This document shows positions 28,650 to 37,066 of a DNA stretch of 64,000 bases, one piece after another. How positions within the stretch are numbered: the stretch's first letter is position 1; every line of letters starts with the position of its first letter. The DNA lies in NCBI RefSeq assembly GCF_019970065.1, contig NZ_JAHXYH010000008.1, forward strand, positions 1 through 64,000. Reading direction: 5' to 3'. The DNA comes from Chryseobacterium sp. OSA05B. GTDB lineage: Bacteria > Bacteroidota > Bacteroidia > Flavobacteriales > Weeksellaceae. The notes under the pieces were generated by a model that was not told the origin of the DNA, searched no databases, and saw only the letters and a program-made list of their open reading frames with translations. The translations under genes and the position numbers were made by a program.

Positions 28650-29246
28650 TCAATAAAAAACCTTTCTGTTTTCAATTTTTAAAACATTTGCTTTCTCCAT
28701 TTTTTTTATTGTCCTGATAACCGTTTCAACGCGAAGTCCCGTAAGATTGGCAATTTGCTGCCTGGTTAAAGAAACATAAAAACCATATGAATCTTTTTTC
28801 ATGCTCATTTTTTTATGATAGTCTAATAAAGCTTGTATTTTAGCAGTAGGATCTGCAGATGAATTATTGAAAAGCATGAAATTCTTATAAAGTATTCTAT
28901 TGGAAAGACACCGGAGCATATCATATAAAATCTCGTAATTCTCTCTAACCATTTTCATGAAATTAGGTTTAGAAAGTCTTAGCACTTTACAATCCGTTCT
29001 GGCCACTGCGTTCACTGGTTCACTGTTTTCACTGAAAAGTAATGATTCATTGATTGCTTCACCATCCGAAAGAATATTGAGCGTAAATTCTTTACCGTCA
29101 TCATGGTAGTTATTTAGTTCAACAATACCACTAACAATTTGCAAATAATAATTAGGTTGATTACCCATTGTAAAGATCGTCTGCTTAGCTGCAAAATCTT
29201 CATAATTTGCTCCATTTTCAAGCAAGACAGTTTCATTAATTATCAT
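28650..29246 (-). CDS. Crp/Fnr family transcriptional regulator (copy A)
   Basis: A 198-residue regulator with a cyclic-nucleotide-binding-type beta-barrel (residues 15-115: FTMGNQPNYYLQIVSGIVEL, LNILSDGEAINESLLF) and a C-terminal winged helix with LTRQQIANLTGLRVETVIRT. No cysteine cluster for an iron-sulfur centre is seen, so it is not an oxygen-sensing Fnr of the classic kind. The ligand is unknown. It has a paralogue at 30723-31319 on the same strand, with a lipoprotein gene and a glycolipid-binding-like gene between them on the opposite strand. Confidence 0.82.
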   Translation of the reverse strand: MIINETVLLENGANYEDFAAKQTIFTMGNQPNYYLQIVSGIVELNNYHDDGKEFTLNILSDGEAINESLLFSENSEPVNAVARTDCKVLRLSKPNFMKMVRENYEILYDMLRCLSNRILYKNFMLFNNSSADPTAKIQALLDYHKKMSMKKDSYGFYVSLTRQQIANLTGLRVETVIRTIKKMEKANVLKIENRKVFY

Positions 29247-29495
29247 AGTAATAGTAATTAAATATGGTTAAACAATGAAGTCTTAGTAAAAGAGAAATGG
29301 TTTAAAATTATTATCAATTTTCAGACCATAATATAGCTGAAGATACCATCTATATACCACACTCATAATGCAATTATTGAAAATAGAAACAGCAATAACG
29401 TATATGATCTTACTCATAATCTATTGGTGAATTAATATTTACTTTTAAATAATTAAATTAAAGGACAAAGTATATTAAACATCAATAAAATTATT

Positions 29496-29783
29496 ATGAA
29501 AAATTTAGTACTTTCAATTATTGCTATAAGTATTTCGGTTTTAGCCTGCAAAAAAAATGATACAACGCAATACAAAAGTCCTGCTGATTCAGCAAGGACA
29601 CAAAACAATATTTCTGACACGTCGACTTCTGTGCCTAAGACCCGAGAAGACAGTTTAACGGATCGCGACAGCATCAATACAAAAACCCATATTAGTGGCA
29701 GAAAAACGAGCAATAATAATACGGGTAATGGTTCCGGCAATATCAATGCCGCTGTATCAGACAGTGCACATCCTGCCAGATGA
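29496..29783 (+). CDS. small lipoprotein, Ser/Thr/Asn-rich
   Basis: A 95-residue protein with a short signal peptide and lipobox VLAC (Cys18), then a polar, probably disordered tail (KKNDTTQYKSPADSARTQNN; later SGRKTSNNNTGNGSGN). There is no recognisable domain. It stands between two Crp/Fnr genes and is divergent from copy A, which may regulate it. The intact lipobox and composition support a real gene. Confidence 0.55.
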   Translation: MKNLVLSIIAISISVLACKKNDTTQYKSPADSARTQNNISDTSTSVPKTREDSLTDRDSINTKTHISGRKTSNNNTGNGSGNINAAVSDSAHPAR

Positions 29784-29888
29784 ATTCCCAATGGATTAGT
29801 ACATTGATGTTATTGAAGCTGCATTATTAAAATCAATGGTGTAATACGTCTAAAATCATTCTATTTTCTAAATTTTAATATAAAATTC

Positions 29889-30443
29889 ATGCCGGTATTA
29901 ATATGGAGAGGCATTAATTATCACTCTCTTGAATATTTTAACTTAAACCATAAAAATAACTTATATGTTGTTGAATCCACCATTATTGGTAGCTATAAAG
30001 AGAATCTTTATAAAGTTATATATGAATTAATTATTGATAATCATTGGCTTATAAGTGAATTTAAAATTATATCCGAAGTTAATAGTATAAGGCATCTTAT
30101 TACAGGAAAAAAGATAGGAAACCAATGGGAAATCAACGGATTAATCAAATCAGATTTTAATGGATTTGAGTATATTGATATTTCTCTAACACCTTCAACC
30201 AACAGCCTACCTATCAATAATTTACATTTAAAAACCAACCATCCTAAAGAAATTAGTGTGATCTATATTGATGTATTAAACCATCAAATTAAAACTACTT
30301 ATCAGCGTTATACCAAAGTTAACGATTGCCACTATTTTTATGAAAATATAGAAAATGATTTTAAAGCTGATCTTTTGATTGATGAAAAAGGTTGGGTACA
30401 AAAGTATCCGGGACTTTTTGAAAAAGTAGCTGACCAGACCTAA
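29889..30443 (+). CDS. putative glycolipid-binding protein (DUF1089 type)
   Basis: A 184-residue protein fitting the putative glycolipid-binding family: an opening W with SLEYFNL, then DNHWLISEFKI, GNQWEINGL, YIDISLTPSTNSLPINNLHL and a tail QRYTKVNDCHYFYEN and DEKGWVQKYPGLFEK. The order of these motifs and the length match the family. No signal peptide is seen, so it is probably cytoplasmic. Its biochemical role is not established. It lies 105 bases after the small lipoprotein gene, between two Crp/Fnr regulators. Confidence 0.6.
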   Translation: MPVLIWRGINYHSLEYFNLNHKNNLYVVESTIIGSYKENLYKVIYELIIDNHWLISEFKIISEVNSIRHLITGKKIGNQWEINGLIKSDFNGFEYIDISLTPSTNSLPINNLHLKTNHPKEISVIYIDVLNHQIKTTYQRYTKVNDCHYFYENIENDFKADLLIDEKGWVQKYPGLFEKVADQT

Positions 30444-30722
30444 ACTAAAAGTAACTTTCGATACAACTCCACTCACATCATCTGCTAGGTAAAAATCCAT
30501 CTGCAATTTGAAAGTGCGCGCAAACAGCAATTCTGTAATTTCCCAGAGAGCTCTCTTACATCCTAATATCACCCGTCTGACTAATAGGATTACTGTAATC
30601 TATCGGGAGTATTTTGAGTTAAGCACATTTTCAAATATAACATAAACGGAATAACACATCTTTAAAGCTTTGACTTTGGTCTTAAAAAATTATAAAAACT
30701 GTACTTGTTTTATTTATATGAA

Positions 30723-31319
30723 TTAATAATAAATCTTTTTGTTATATTTCTTTATAAGTTTCTGTTTTTCCATTTTATTAAACGCTCTTATAACAGTCTC
30801 TATGCGAAGACCGGTCAAAGTAGCTAATTGATGTCTTGTATAAGGAACTTCAAAGCTATATTGAGCATCAAAACCAAAATATGTTTTAATATGGTCAAGA
30901 AGTACCTTCAGTTTTATGGTAGGGTCTCCAATAGAAAGTAAAGAAGAGATTAAGTACCTAAAATGCAACCGGTCAGCGGTATAATGATTGACTTTAAAAT
31001 GAAGTGCAGAATTTTTTAACAGTAATTTCAAAAAGGCGCTTTTTTCCAATTTGATAATTTCACATTGGGAAATAGTCATCGCGTTAACCGCATAGAGATG
31101 GTCGGTGAATAAATAACTCTCTCCTATACAGTGCCCGTCAAAGGGAAATCCATGAACAAATTCTTTTCCGTCTTCCAGGAAATTATTAATCTTAACAAAC
31201 CCTTGTCTTATTTGGAAATAAAATTTAGCTATTGTTCCCTCCTTAAAGATAAATTCATTGGGTTGATATAATTCTGTCTTCGCTCCGTGAGCAAGCAAAA
31301 TATCTTCAGAAATGACCAT
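30723..31319 (-). CDS. Crp/Fnr family transcriptional regulator (copy B)
   Basis: A 198-residue paralogue of the 28650-29246 regulator: same length, barrel region with FKEGTIAKFYFQIRQGFVKI and FPFDGHCIGESYLF, and winged helix with YTRHQLATLTGLRIETVIRA. No Fnr-type cysteine cluster. It lies divergent from the serine hydrolase gene at 31908 across a 588-base spacer. Two such similar regulators flanking two small genes suggest an old duplication. Confidence 0.82.
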   Translation of the reverse strand: MVISEDILLAHGAKTELYQPNEFIFKEGTIAKFYFQIRQGFVKINNFLEDGKEFVHGFPFDGHCIGESYLFTDHLYAVNAMTISQCEIIKLEKSAFLKLLLKNSALHFKVNHYTADRLHFRYLISSLLSIGDPTIKLKVLLDHIKTYFGFDAQYSFEVPYTRHQLATLTGLRIETVIRAFNKMEKQKLIKKYNKKIYY

Positions 31320-31907
31320 TAAATTTAATTATTAACATTATAAAATTACTCATTATAAGCTGACATTCCAATACCACACATATGATGTATTTCAGTTTTT
31401 CCATAAGTATTTGTCAAAAAGATATAGTAGAATAATACGGTTTGCTATTCTTATTTTGACAAGACATCCTTATTTTGATACACATTGCTCCCCAGTAATT
31501 CTATCATCCAATATTTTATAAATGATTTCGACTGAAAAACAGCCTACAATACAAAGAACATATCTGAGCTGATTAGCAATAGTTTCATTCAACCCTACTC
31601 CCCTGATTCATTACAATTTCACATTGTGCATGATCTGATAAATTCTTGAAGTCATAATAAGAAATATTCATAGTTTTTAATTAAAAGAGTAAGTTTTTAA
31701 GGATGTTAAGACGCATACAAATTTTTTACCATTATAGAAACAGTTTATTTTTTTTGTTACATAAATAAAAAGTGATTTTAAGCTGAGATTACCCGTCAGC
31801 AATAAGATCTTTTTTAAATCTATTTCAAATTCAATAAACTAATGTCCGGTGTCTCAAATAAACCGACGGCATAACCTTTGAAGGATACAATTTATGAATT
31901 ATTGATC
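31320..31907. other. intergenic region between divergent genes
   Basis: AT-rich spacer of about 590 bases between Crp/Fnr copy B and the serine hydrolase gene. I see no ORF with protein-like content, no hairpin followed by a T run, and no RNA gene. Both promoters are expected here. Confidence 0.4.
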
Positions 31908-33026
31908 ATGAAAAAATTATTGTCTGCAGTAATAGCAGCCTCAGCAGCGGCTGCTATTGTATATCTTTCAGGATATGGCTATATCTTAAATGCCATTATC
32001 CTTAATATAAAAAATGGACCTTTCACTCCTTCTATTGATGATGAAGAAAAATTTCCTTCTCACAGTATTAATACAAGCAATCCCGAACCATGGGAAAAAG
32101 ATATTGCATACAATGAGAAAAAATTATCAGAATGCCTGTTAACTGATTTAGAAAAAACCAGAACTTCATCAATTCTTGTTATACACAATGGTAAAATTAC
32201 TCATGAACAATATTGGAAAGACCACAGTCCATCTTCTCTTATGAATTCTTTTTCAATGGCTAAAGGTATTCTCGCCATATTAATTGGATGTGCCATTGAT
32301 GATGGTTTTCTGCAATCTGAAGACGAACTTATATCTTCTGTATTTCCCAAATATAAAAATAGTCATTACGGAAAATATCTCACTTTTCGTCATCTTATGA
32401 CTATGCAGGCGGGCATGGATTGGGAAGAAGAATATCATCATCCCTTTTCCCCTAATTCTAAACAGTACTTCATAGCAGATCTTGCCCAACAGGCTTTCGG
32501 TATAGATATTAAAGAAATGCCCGGAGAGAAATATGAATACCAGAGTGTTGCTGCACAGCTTTTAGGTCTTGCATTAAGAAAAATAACGGGTAAAGAGCTC
32601 GCAGTCTATCTTTCGGAAAAAATTTGGAAACCACTGGGTATGGAATTTTACGCAAAATGGAGCACAGACGACAAAGAGATGGAAAAAGCTTTTTGCTGTA
32701 TTCACGCAACTCCACGCGATTTTGCAAAAATTGGGCAGCTTATTATTCAGCAGGGGAATTGGAAGGGCCGTCAGATTATCAGTCAAGACTATTGTAAGAG
32801 ACTTCTTACTACAACAAAAGCCAACGATGCCTTCTGTTATGCTATATGGGCAAATGATGATAGCGAACCACGATGCCGTTTTTTCTATGGCTTTTTAGGT
32901 CAATTCATTATCATGGTTCCGGAGAAAAACATGGTTATTGTAAAGACGGGATTCTATAATCGCTTAGAAGTGGATAGGAAACAAAGACCACTTCAGGTTA
33001 AGCTTATAATTGACCAGCTAACCTAA
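31908..33026 (+). CDS. membrane-anchored serine hydrolase (class C beta-lactamase family)
   Basis: A 372-residue protein from ATG 31908, where a membrane segment starts (MKKLLSAVIAASAAAAIVYL); a start at 31878 would add ten poorly fitting residues. The hydrolase core has the SxxK motif (SMAK, Ser116-Lys119), Tyr-x-Ser (YQS, Tyr211) in place of YxN, and LLGLALRKITGKEL after it. This group contains D-alanyl-peptidases and esterases as well as lactamases, so antibiotic resistance should not be assumed. It faces the periplasm. Confidence 0.78.
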   Translation: MKKLLSAVIAASAAAAIVYLSGYGYILNAIILNIKNGPFTPSIDDEEKFPSHSINTSNPEPWEKDIAYNEKKLSECLLTDLEKTRTSSILVIHNGKITHEQYWKDHSPSSLMNSFSMAKGILAILIGCAIDDGFLQSEDELISSVFPKYKNSHYGKYLTFRHLMTMQAGMDWEEEYHHPFSPNSKQYFIADLAQQAFGIDIKEMPGEKYEYQSVAAQLLGLALRKITGKELAVYLSEKIWKPLGMEFYAKWSTDDKEMEKAFCCIHATPRDFAKIGQLIIQQGNWKGRQIISQDYCKRLLTTTKANDAFCYAIWANDDSEPRCRFFYGFLGQFIIMVPEKNMVIVKTGFYNRLEVDRKQRPLQVKLIIDQLT

Positions 33027-33423
33027 ATAAAAAACTAATTTAATTCCATAAAGCAAAGATCTTATCTTTCTATTCTTCTTAAAAGCTTTTAATATAAAAT
33101 ATTCATTTCTGTTTTTTAATTGATCTCGTACGGATTTTTTTTTCATTTTTATCAAACCATAGCCACTGTTTTTAAAATGTCGACTTATTTTTTTAAAATT
33201 TTCTATTCTCGTTTCAAATTCTCGTAATTAAAATTCCGTTTTCTTCCTACGAAAAACCTCAATATCATTCCATTTACTGGAAGTATAGCATGTCCTTTAT
33301 CAGCCTTATAATCGTCCCTATTTTCAAGATAACCGCTGACAAATCGTGTCGATAATTGCCAATGAAAGCCATAGTCACGATATTCTAATCCCATACACTA
33401 ATTTCATCATCCAATTAAATTCT
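33027..33423. other. intergenic region before the ICE core, possible small ORF
   Basis: It holds AT-rich DNA and, on the minus strand at 33203-33394, a 63-codon open frame (contains HWQLSTRFVSGYLENRD and AILPVNGMILRFF). It looks protein-like, but I know no family. This is a candidate area for the left end of the conjugative element, although no copy of the tRNA-Ser 3' end was found by eye. Confidence 0.3.
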
Positions 33424-34863
33424 ATGACTATGGATGAGACTAAAGAAACCTTACAAAAATTAGAACAATTTTCTGATATCTTACTTGTACTTGATAAAGT
33501 CAAGATGAAGATTCAGGCAGTTACCGGTATCGGAGAGAACGGAGAATTAAAAACGGTTGATCCAACCAAAAAAAATCAAAACCAGTTTATGCGGGTAGAT
33601 AAGTCCGGTGATCTATTTTCCAATTTCTTTTCCAATTTTTTCAGCCAGTTGAAAGACCCTACCCGATTTTCATTTTTCAAAGTCCCTTCCCTTGTGGCTA
33701 TACAAAAGGCTAAAGAAATACAACAACATATTAACCATCCTACTGAAGAGGGAAAGGTACTGATAGACACCTTTGAAGTAAAACCAGAAAATACTATTAA
33801 ACCAGAAAATAAAATCGATATGGAAACACCACAACCTACAACAGAAAACAATGACTACCGTTACCAACCGCAGCAATTAGATTGGGAAACTTTATCAAAT
33901 CTTGGACTTAGTAAGGATCGGCTAGAGAAACTGAATTTACTTGTGCCTTTATTAAAGGGATATAAGACCAATGAACTTGTTCCTATTAGCCTTAATCTTG
34001 GTACTGCCATTACAAAACTGGATGCACGGCTATCACTACAGCCCAACGATCAGGGACAAATCGTTGTTGCTATTCACGGAATCAGAAAAGAGCCTCAACT
34101 CAATTTTCCTTTTTTTGGACATGAATTTACGAAGGAAGATAAAGAGAATCTTTTGACTACAGGAAATATGGGAAGAATAGTCGATCTCACCCATCCCAAA
34201 TCCGGAGAAACGATACCCTCTATTATTAGTGTAGATAGGCTCACTAATGAACTGATTGCTTTAAAAACTGATTATATCAAAATTCCAGATGAGATTAAAG
34301 GCGTGAAACTGGATGATCATCAAACACAAACTTTACTGGAAGGCAAACCTCTGTATATTGAAGGGATGATCTCTAAAAATGGAGAGCCCTTCAGTGCTTC
34401 TGTGCAGTTTAATGCGGATAAGAAATACGTAGAATTCCTTTTTGACAGAGGAAATACCCAACATCAAACACAAAGTGTAGAGCAAACCCAGTCATCAGAT
34501 ATTCCAAGAATGTTTAGAGGCAAAGAACTGGATGATGAGCAGTATGCTCGATTTAAAGTCGGACAAACAGTATACATAGATGATCTTACCGATAAAAAAG
34601 GGCAAAAATACCAGGGATACATCACACTGAATGAGGATACTGGTAAAATAGACTTCTCTTTCCAAAATCCAAACAAACTTAAAGAACAGATAAAGCCTGC
34701 AGAAGCTCATAAGACGCAGATCGCTATTAACTCAGAAGGTAAAACGAATGAAGCCACTAAGAATATCAAACAACCACTCCAGTCGCGACAGCAGTCACCT
34801 AAAGATAAAAAACAGCTGGAACAGCAGAAAGCACCTATTAAATCAGGAGGACGAAAAATATAG
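33424..34863 (+). CDS. DUF3945/DUF4099 conjugative-element protein
   Basis: A 479-residue protein from ATG 33424 (MTMDETKETLQKLEQF); upstream in-frame starts add an untypical tail. The N-terminal 100 residues are helical, and 160-260 form a DUF4099-type region (DWETLSNLGLSKDRLEKLNL, ISLNLGTAITKLDARLSL). Two modules of about 45 residues follow (LLEGKPLYIEGMISKNGEPF; KVGQTVYIDDLTDKKGQKYQ). They resemble the C-terminal repeat of topoisomerase and are also seen at the end of the TopB encoded next. The C-tail is Gln/Lys-rich. It probably works with TopB in element DNA handling (inference). Confidence 0.72.
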   Translation: MTMDETKETLQKLEQFSDILLVLDKVKMKIQAVTGIGENGELKTVDPTKKNQNQFMRVDKSGDLFSNFFSNFFSQLKDPTRFSFFKVPSLVAIQKAKEIQQHINHPTEEGKVLIDTFEVKPENTIKPENKIDMETPQPTTENNDYRYQPQQLDWETLSNLGLSKDRLEKLNLLVPLLKGYKTNELVPISLNLGTAITKLDARLSLQPNDQGQIVVAIHGIRKEPQLNFPFFGHEFTKEDKENLLTTGNMGRIVDLTHPKSGETIPSIISVDRLTNELIALKTDYIKIPDEIKGVKLDDHQTQTLLEGKPLYIEGMISKNGEPFSASVQFNADKKYVEFLFDRGNTQHQTQSVEQTQSSDIPRMFRGKELDDEQYARFKVGQTVYIDDLTDKKGQKYQGYITLNEDTGKIDFSFQNPNKLKEQIKPAEAHKTQIAINSEGKTNEATKNIKQPLQSRQQSPKDKKQLEQQKAPIKSGGRKI

Positions 34864-34911
34864 CCTATTTCATGTTATTTGATAGAATATTAAACATCCA
34901 CAAAAGTTACC

Positions 34912-36999
34912 ATGAAATTAATACTAGCAGAAAAACCAAGCGTAGCAAGAGAGATAGCCCATGTGCTTGGTGTAGCTGAGAAAAAAGAGGGCTATCTGTC
35001 AGGTAAAGACTATTGTGTTACCTGGACATTTGGGCATTTGATTGGCTTAGGCATGCCTGAGGATTATGGGATTTCAGGATTTGAAAAAGAAGCTCTTCCC
35101 ATACTGCCTCAGCCATTTCTACTGACTGTCAGAAAGATCAAAAAAGAAAAAGGATTTGCCACTGATAAAGGGGCATTAAAACAACTAAAGGTGATTGAAC
35201 AGCTTTTCAATCGCTGTGAAAGCATTATTGTCGCTACGGACGCAGGAAGAGAAGGAGAACTTATTTTCAGATACATTTATCAATACCTGAAATGTACAAA
35301 ACCTTTTGAGAGATTATGGATAAGCTCTCTTACGGAAAAAGCCATTAAAAAGGGATTTGAGAACTTAAGACCTGGTGATGATTTTGAAGGAATATACCAG
35401 GCAGCCCAGAGCAGAAGCCATGCCGACTGGCTCCTGGGAATCAATTCTACACAAGCAGTAAGTATAGCTGCGTGTAATGGCGTCTATTCATTGGGAAGGG
35501 TTCAGACCCCAACACTTGCATTAATATGCAGACGTTATCTGGAAAACAAAGCATTCTTGGTACAGAAATACTGGCAGATAGAATTAACACATACTAAGGA
35601 TTTTATAGAGTTTAAGAGCCTTTCCGAAATCCAATTTAAATACAGAAAGCAGGCAGAAGATCTGTTAAGATCCATCGAAAGGAACGGAAATACAGCGACA
35701 GTTACTTCTGTAACAAGTAAAACTGTAACTGAGCAGCCTCCTTTATTATTTGACCTTACAGGCTTACAAAAGGAAGCCAATAAAAAGCTGAATCTATCGG
35801 CTGAAGAAACGCTGAATATCGCTCAGAGTCTGTACGAAAAGAAATTTATTACTTATCCCCGCACAGGAAGCCAATATATCCCTGAAGATGTATGGACAGA
35901 AATTCCCCAGCTGATAAGAGCTTTGCAGGAAAAGGAAAATTGCAAGTCAGCAGTAGGTAAAATCAAATGGGGTCATTTCAACAAGCGTATCGTCAATGAT
36001 CTAAGGGTTACGGATCACCATGGACTGCTTACCACAGAAAAAATTCCCTCAGCATTACCTCCTAAAGAAAATGCAGTGTATGGTTTAATTGCTTTTCGAC
36101 TGCTGGAAGCTGTTTCACCACCGTGCATAAAAGAAGTTACCGATATTTCTTTACAGTCTCTCCATTACGATTTTATCATAAAAGGTTGTAAAATTCTGGA
36201 AGCTGGGTGGCGCTCTATCCATAGCAGTTTTTCTGATGACACCGAGCATATGCAAGAATTGCCTGAACTCAAAGAGGGCAACGAAATTAAAATTAAATCT
36301 GCAGGCATTCTGGAAAAGAAAACCAAACCGCCTGTACTTTACACCGAAGCTGGGCTTCTTTCAGCTATGGAAACAGCCGGAAAGCAGATCGAAAATGAGG
36401 CGGAAAGGATAGCATTAAAAAATATTGGAATAGGTACTTCAGCTACCAGAGCTTGTATTATTGAAACCTTATTTTCCCGAAATTATATTCAAATAAACAA
36501 TAAATCATTAATTCCCACTGAAAAAGGATTACAGGTTTATCAGCTCACTAAAGACAAGAAAATTGCTGATGTAGCCATGACCGTAGAATGGGAACTGGCG
36601 ATGCAAAAAATCGAAAGAAATGAGCTCAATCCCTTGGATTTTCAACATGAAATTGAGACCTATACAAAATCTGTTACGAATGAATTTCTTCAAATTACCA
36701 TCGCACAACCTAATTTTCCAAAACTCATTTGTCCCAAATGCAAAACCCATCAGTTGATGATACGGGATACCATTATCAAATGTCCTGACGAGGTCTGTAA
36801 CTGGATTCAGTTCCGCAGTGTTTGCGGAGTGCATGTCAGTATAGACGATATCAAAACCCTTATTAATAAAGGCAAAACATCCTTAATAAAAGGGATGAAA
36901 AGCAAAAGTGGAACTAAGTTTAATGCTTATATCGTACTCAACGAGGATTATACAACCACTTTTGAATTTGAGAATAATAAAACTCCGCAACGAAAATAA
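34912..36999 (+). CDS. topB: DNA topoisomerase III of the conjugative element
   Basis: A 695-residue type IA topoisomerase. The Toprim domain opens with LILAEKPSVAREIAHVLG and has VATDAGREGELIFRYIY. The catalytic tyrosine is in FITYPRTGSQYIP (Tyr315). A C-terminal part has a zinc-ribbon (CPKCKTH..CPDEVC) and a Toprim-type C-terminal repeat (GKTSLIKGMKSKSGTKFNAY). It relaxes or decatenates single-stranded junctions and is a usual passenger of Bacteroidota conjugative elements, distinct from the chromosomal copy. It starts 48 bases after the DUF3945 gene on the same strand. Confidence 0.9.
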   Translation: MKLILAEKPSVAREIAHVLGVAEKKEGYLSGKDYCVTWTFGHLIGLGMPEDYGISGFEKEALPILPQPFLLTVRKIKKEKGFATDKGALKQLKVIEQLFNRCESIIVATDAGREGELIFRYIYQYLKCTKPFERLWISSLTEKAIKKGFENLRPGDDFEGIYQAAQSRSHADWLLGINSTQAVSIAACNGVYSLGRVQTPTLALICRRYLENKAFLVQKYWQIELTHTKDFIEFKSLSEIQFKYRKQAEDLLRSIERNGNTATVTSVTSKTVTEQPPLLFDLTGLQKEANKKLNLSAEETLNIAQSLYEKKFITYPRTGSQYIPEDVWTEIPQLIRALQEKENCKSAVGKIKWGHFNKRIVNDLRVTDHHGLLTTEKIPSALPPKENAVYGLIAFRLLEAVSPPCIKEVTDISLQSLHYDFIIKGCKILEAGWRSIHSSFSDDTEHMQELPELKEGNEIKIKSAGILEKKTKPPVLYTEAGLLSAMETAGKQIENEAERIALKNIGIGTSATRACIIETLFSRNYIQINNKSLIPTEKGLQVYQLTKDKKIADVAMTVEWELAMQKIERNELNPLDFQHEIETYTKSVTNEFLQITIAQPNFPKLICPKCKTHQLMIRDTIIKCPDEVCNWIQFRSVCGVHVSIDDIKTLINKGKTSLIKGMKSKSGTKFNAYIVLNEDYTTTFEFENNKTPQRK

Positions 37000-37066
37000 C
37001 TACCATCCTTTAGTTATTAAAAAGAAATGAGGCTGATTGTTAATCACCTCATTTTGTGTTTTACCA

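Noticed and set aside
31908..33026. beta-lactamase resistance gene
   Set aside because: It has SxxK and YxS but belongs to a broad serine hydrolase family; no evidence for antibiotic hydrolysis.
33203..33394. 63-codon minus-strand ORF as a gene
   Set aside because: Some protein-like content but no recognisable family or ribosome-binding context; kept as a note.
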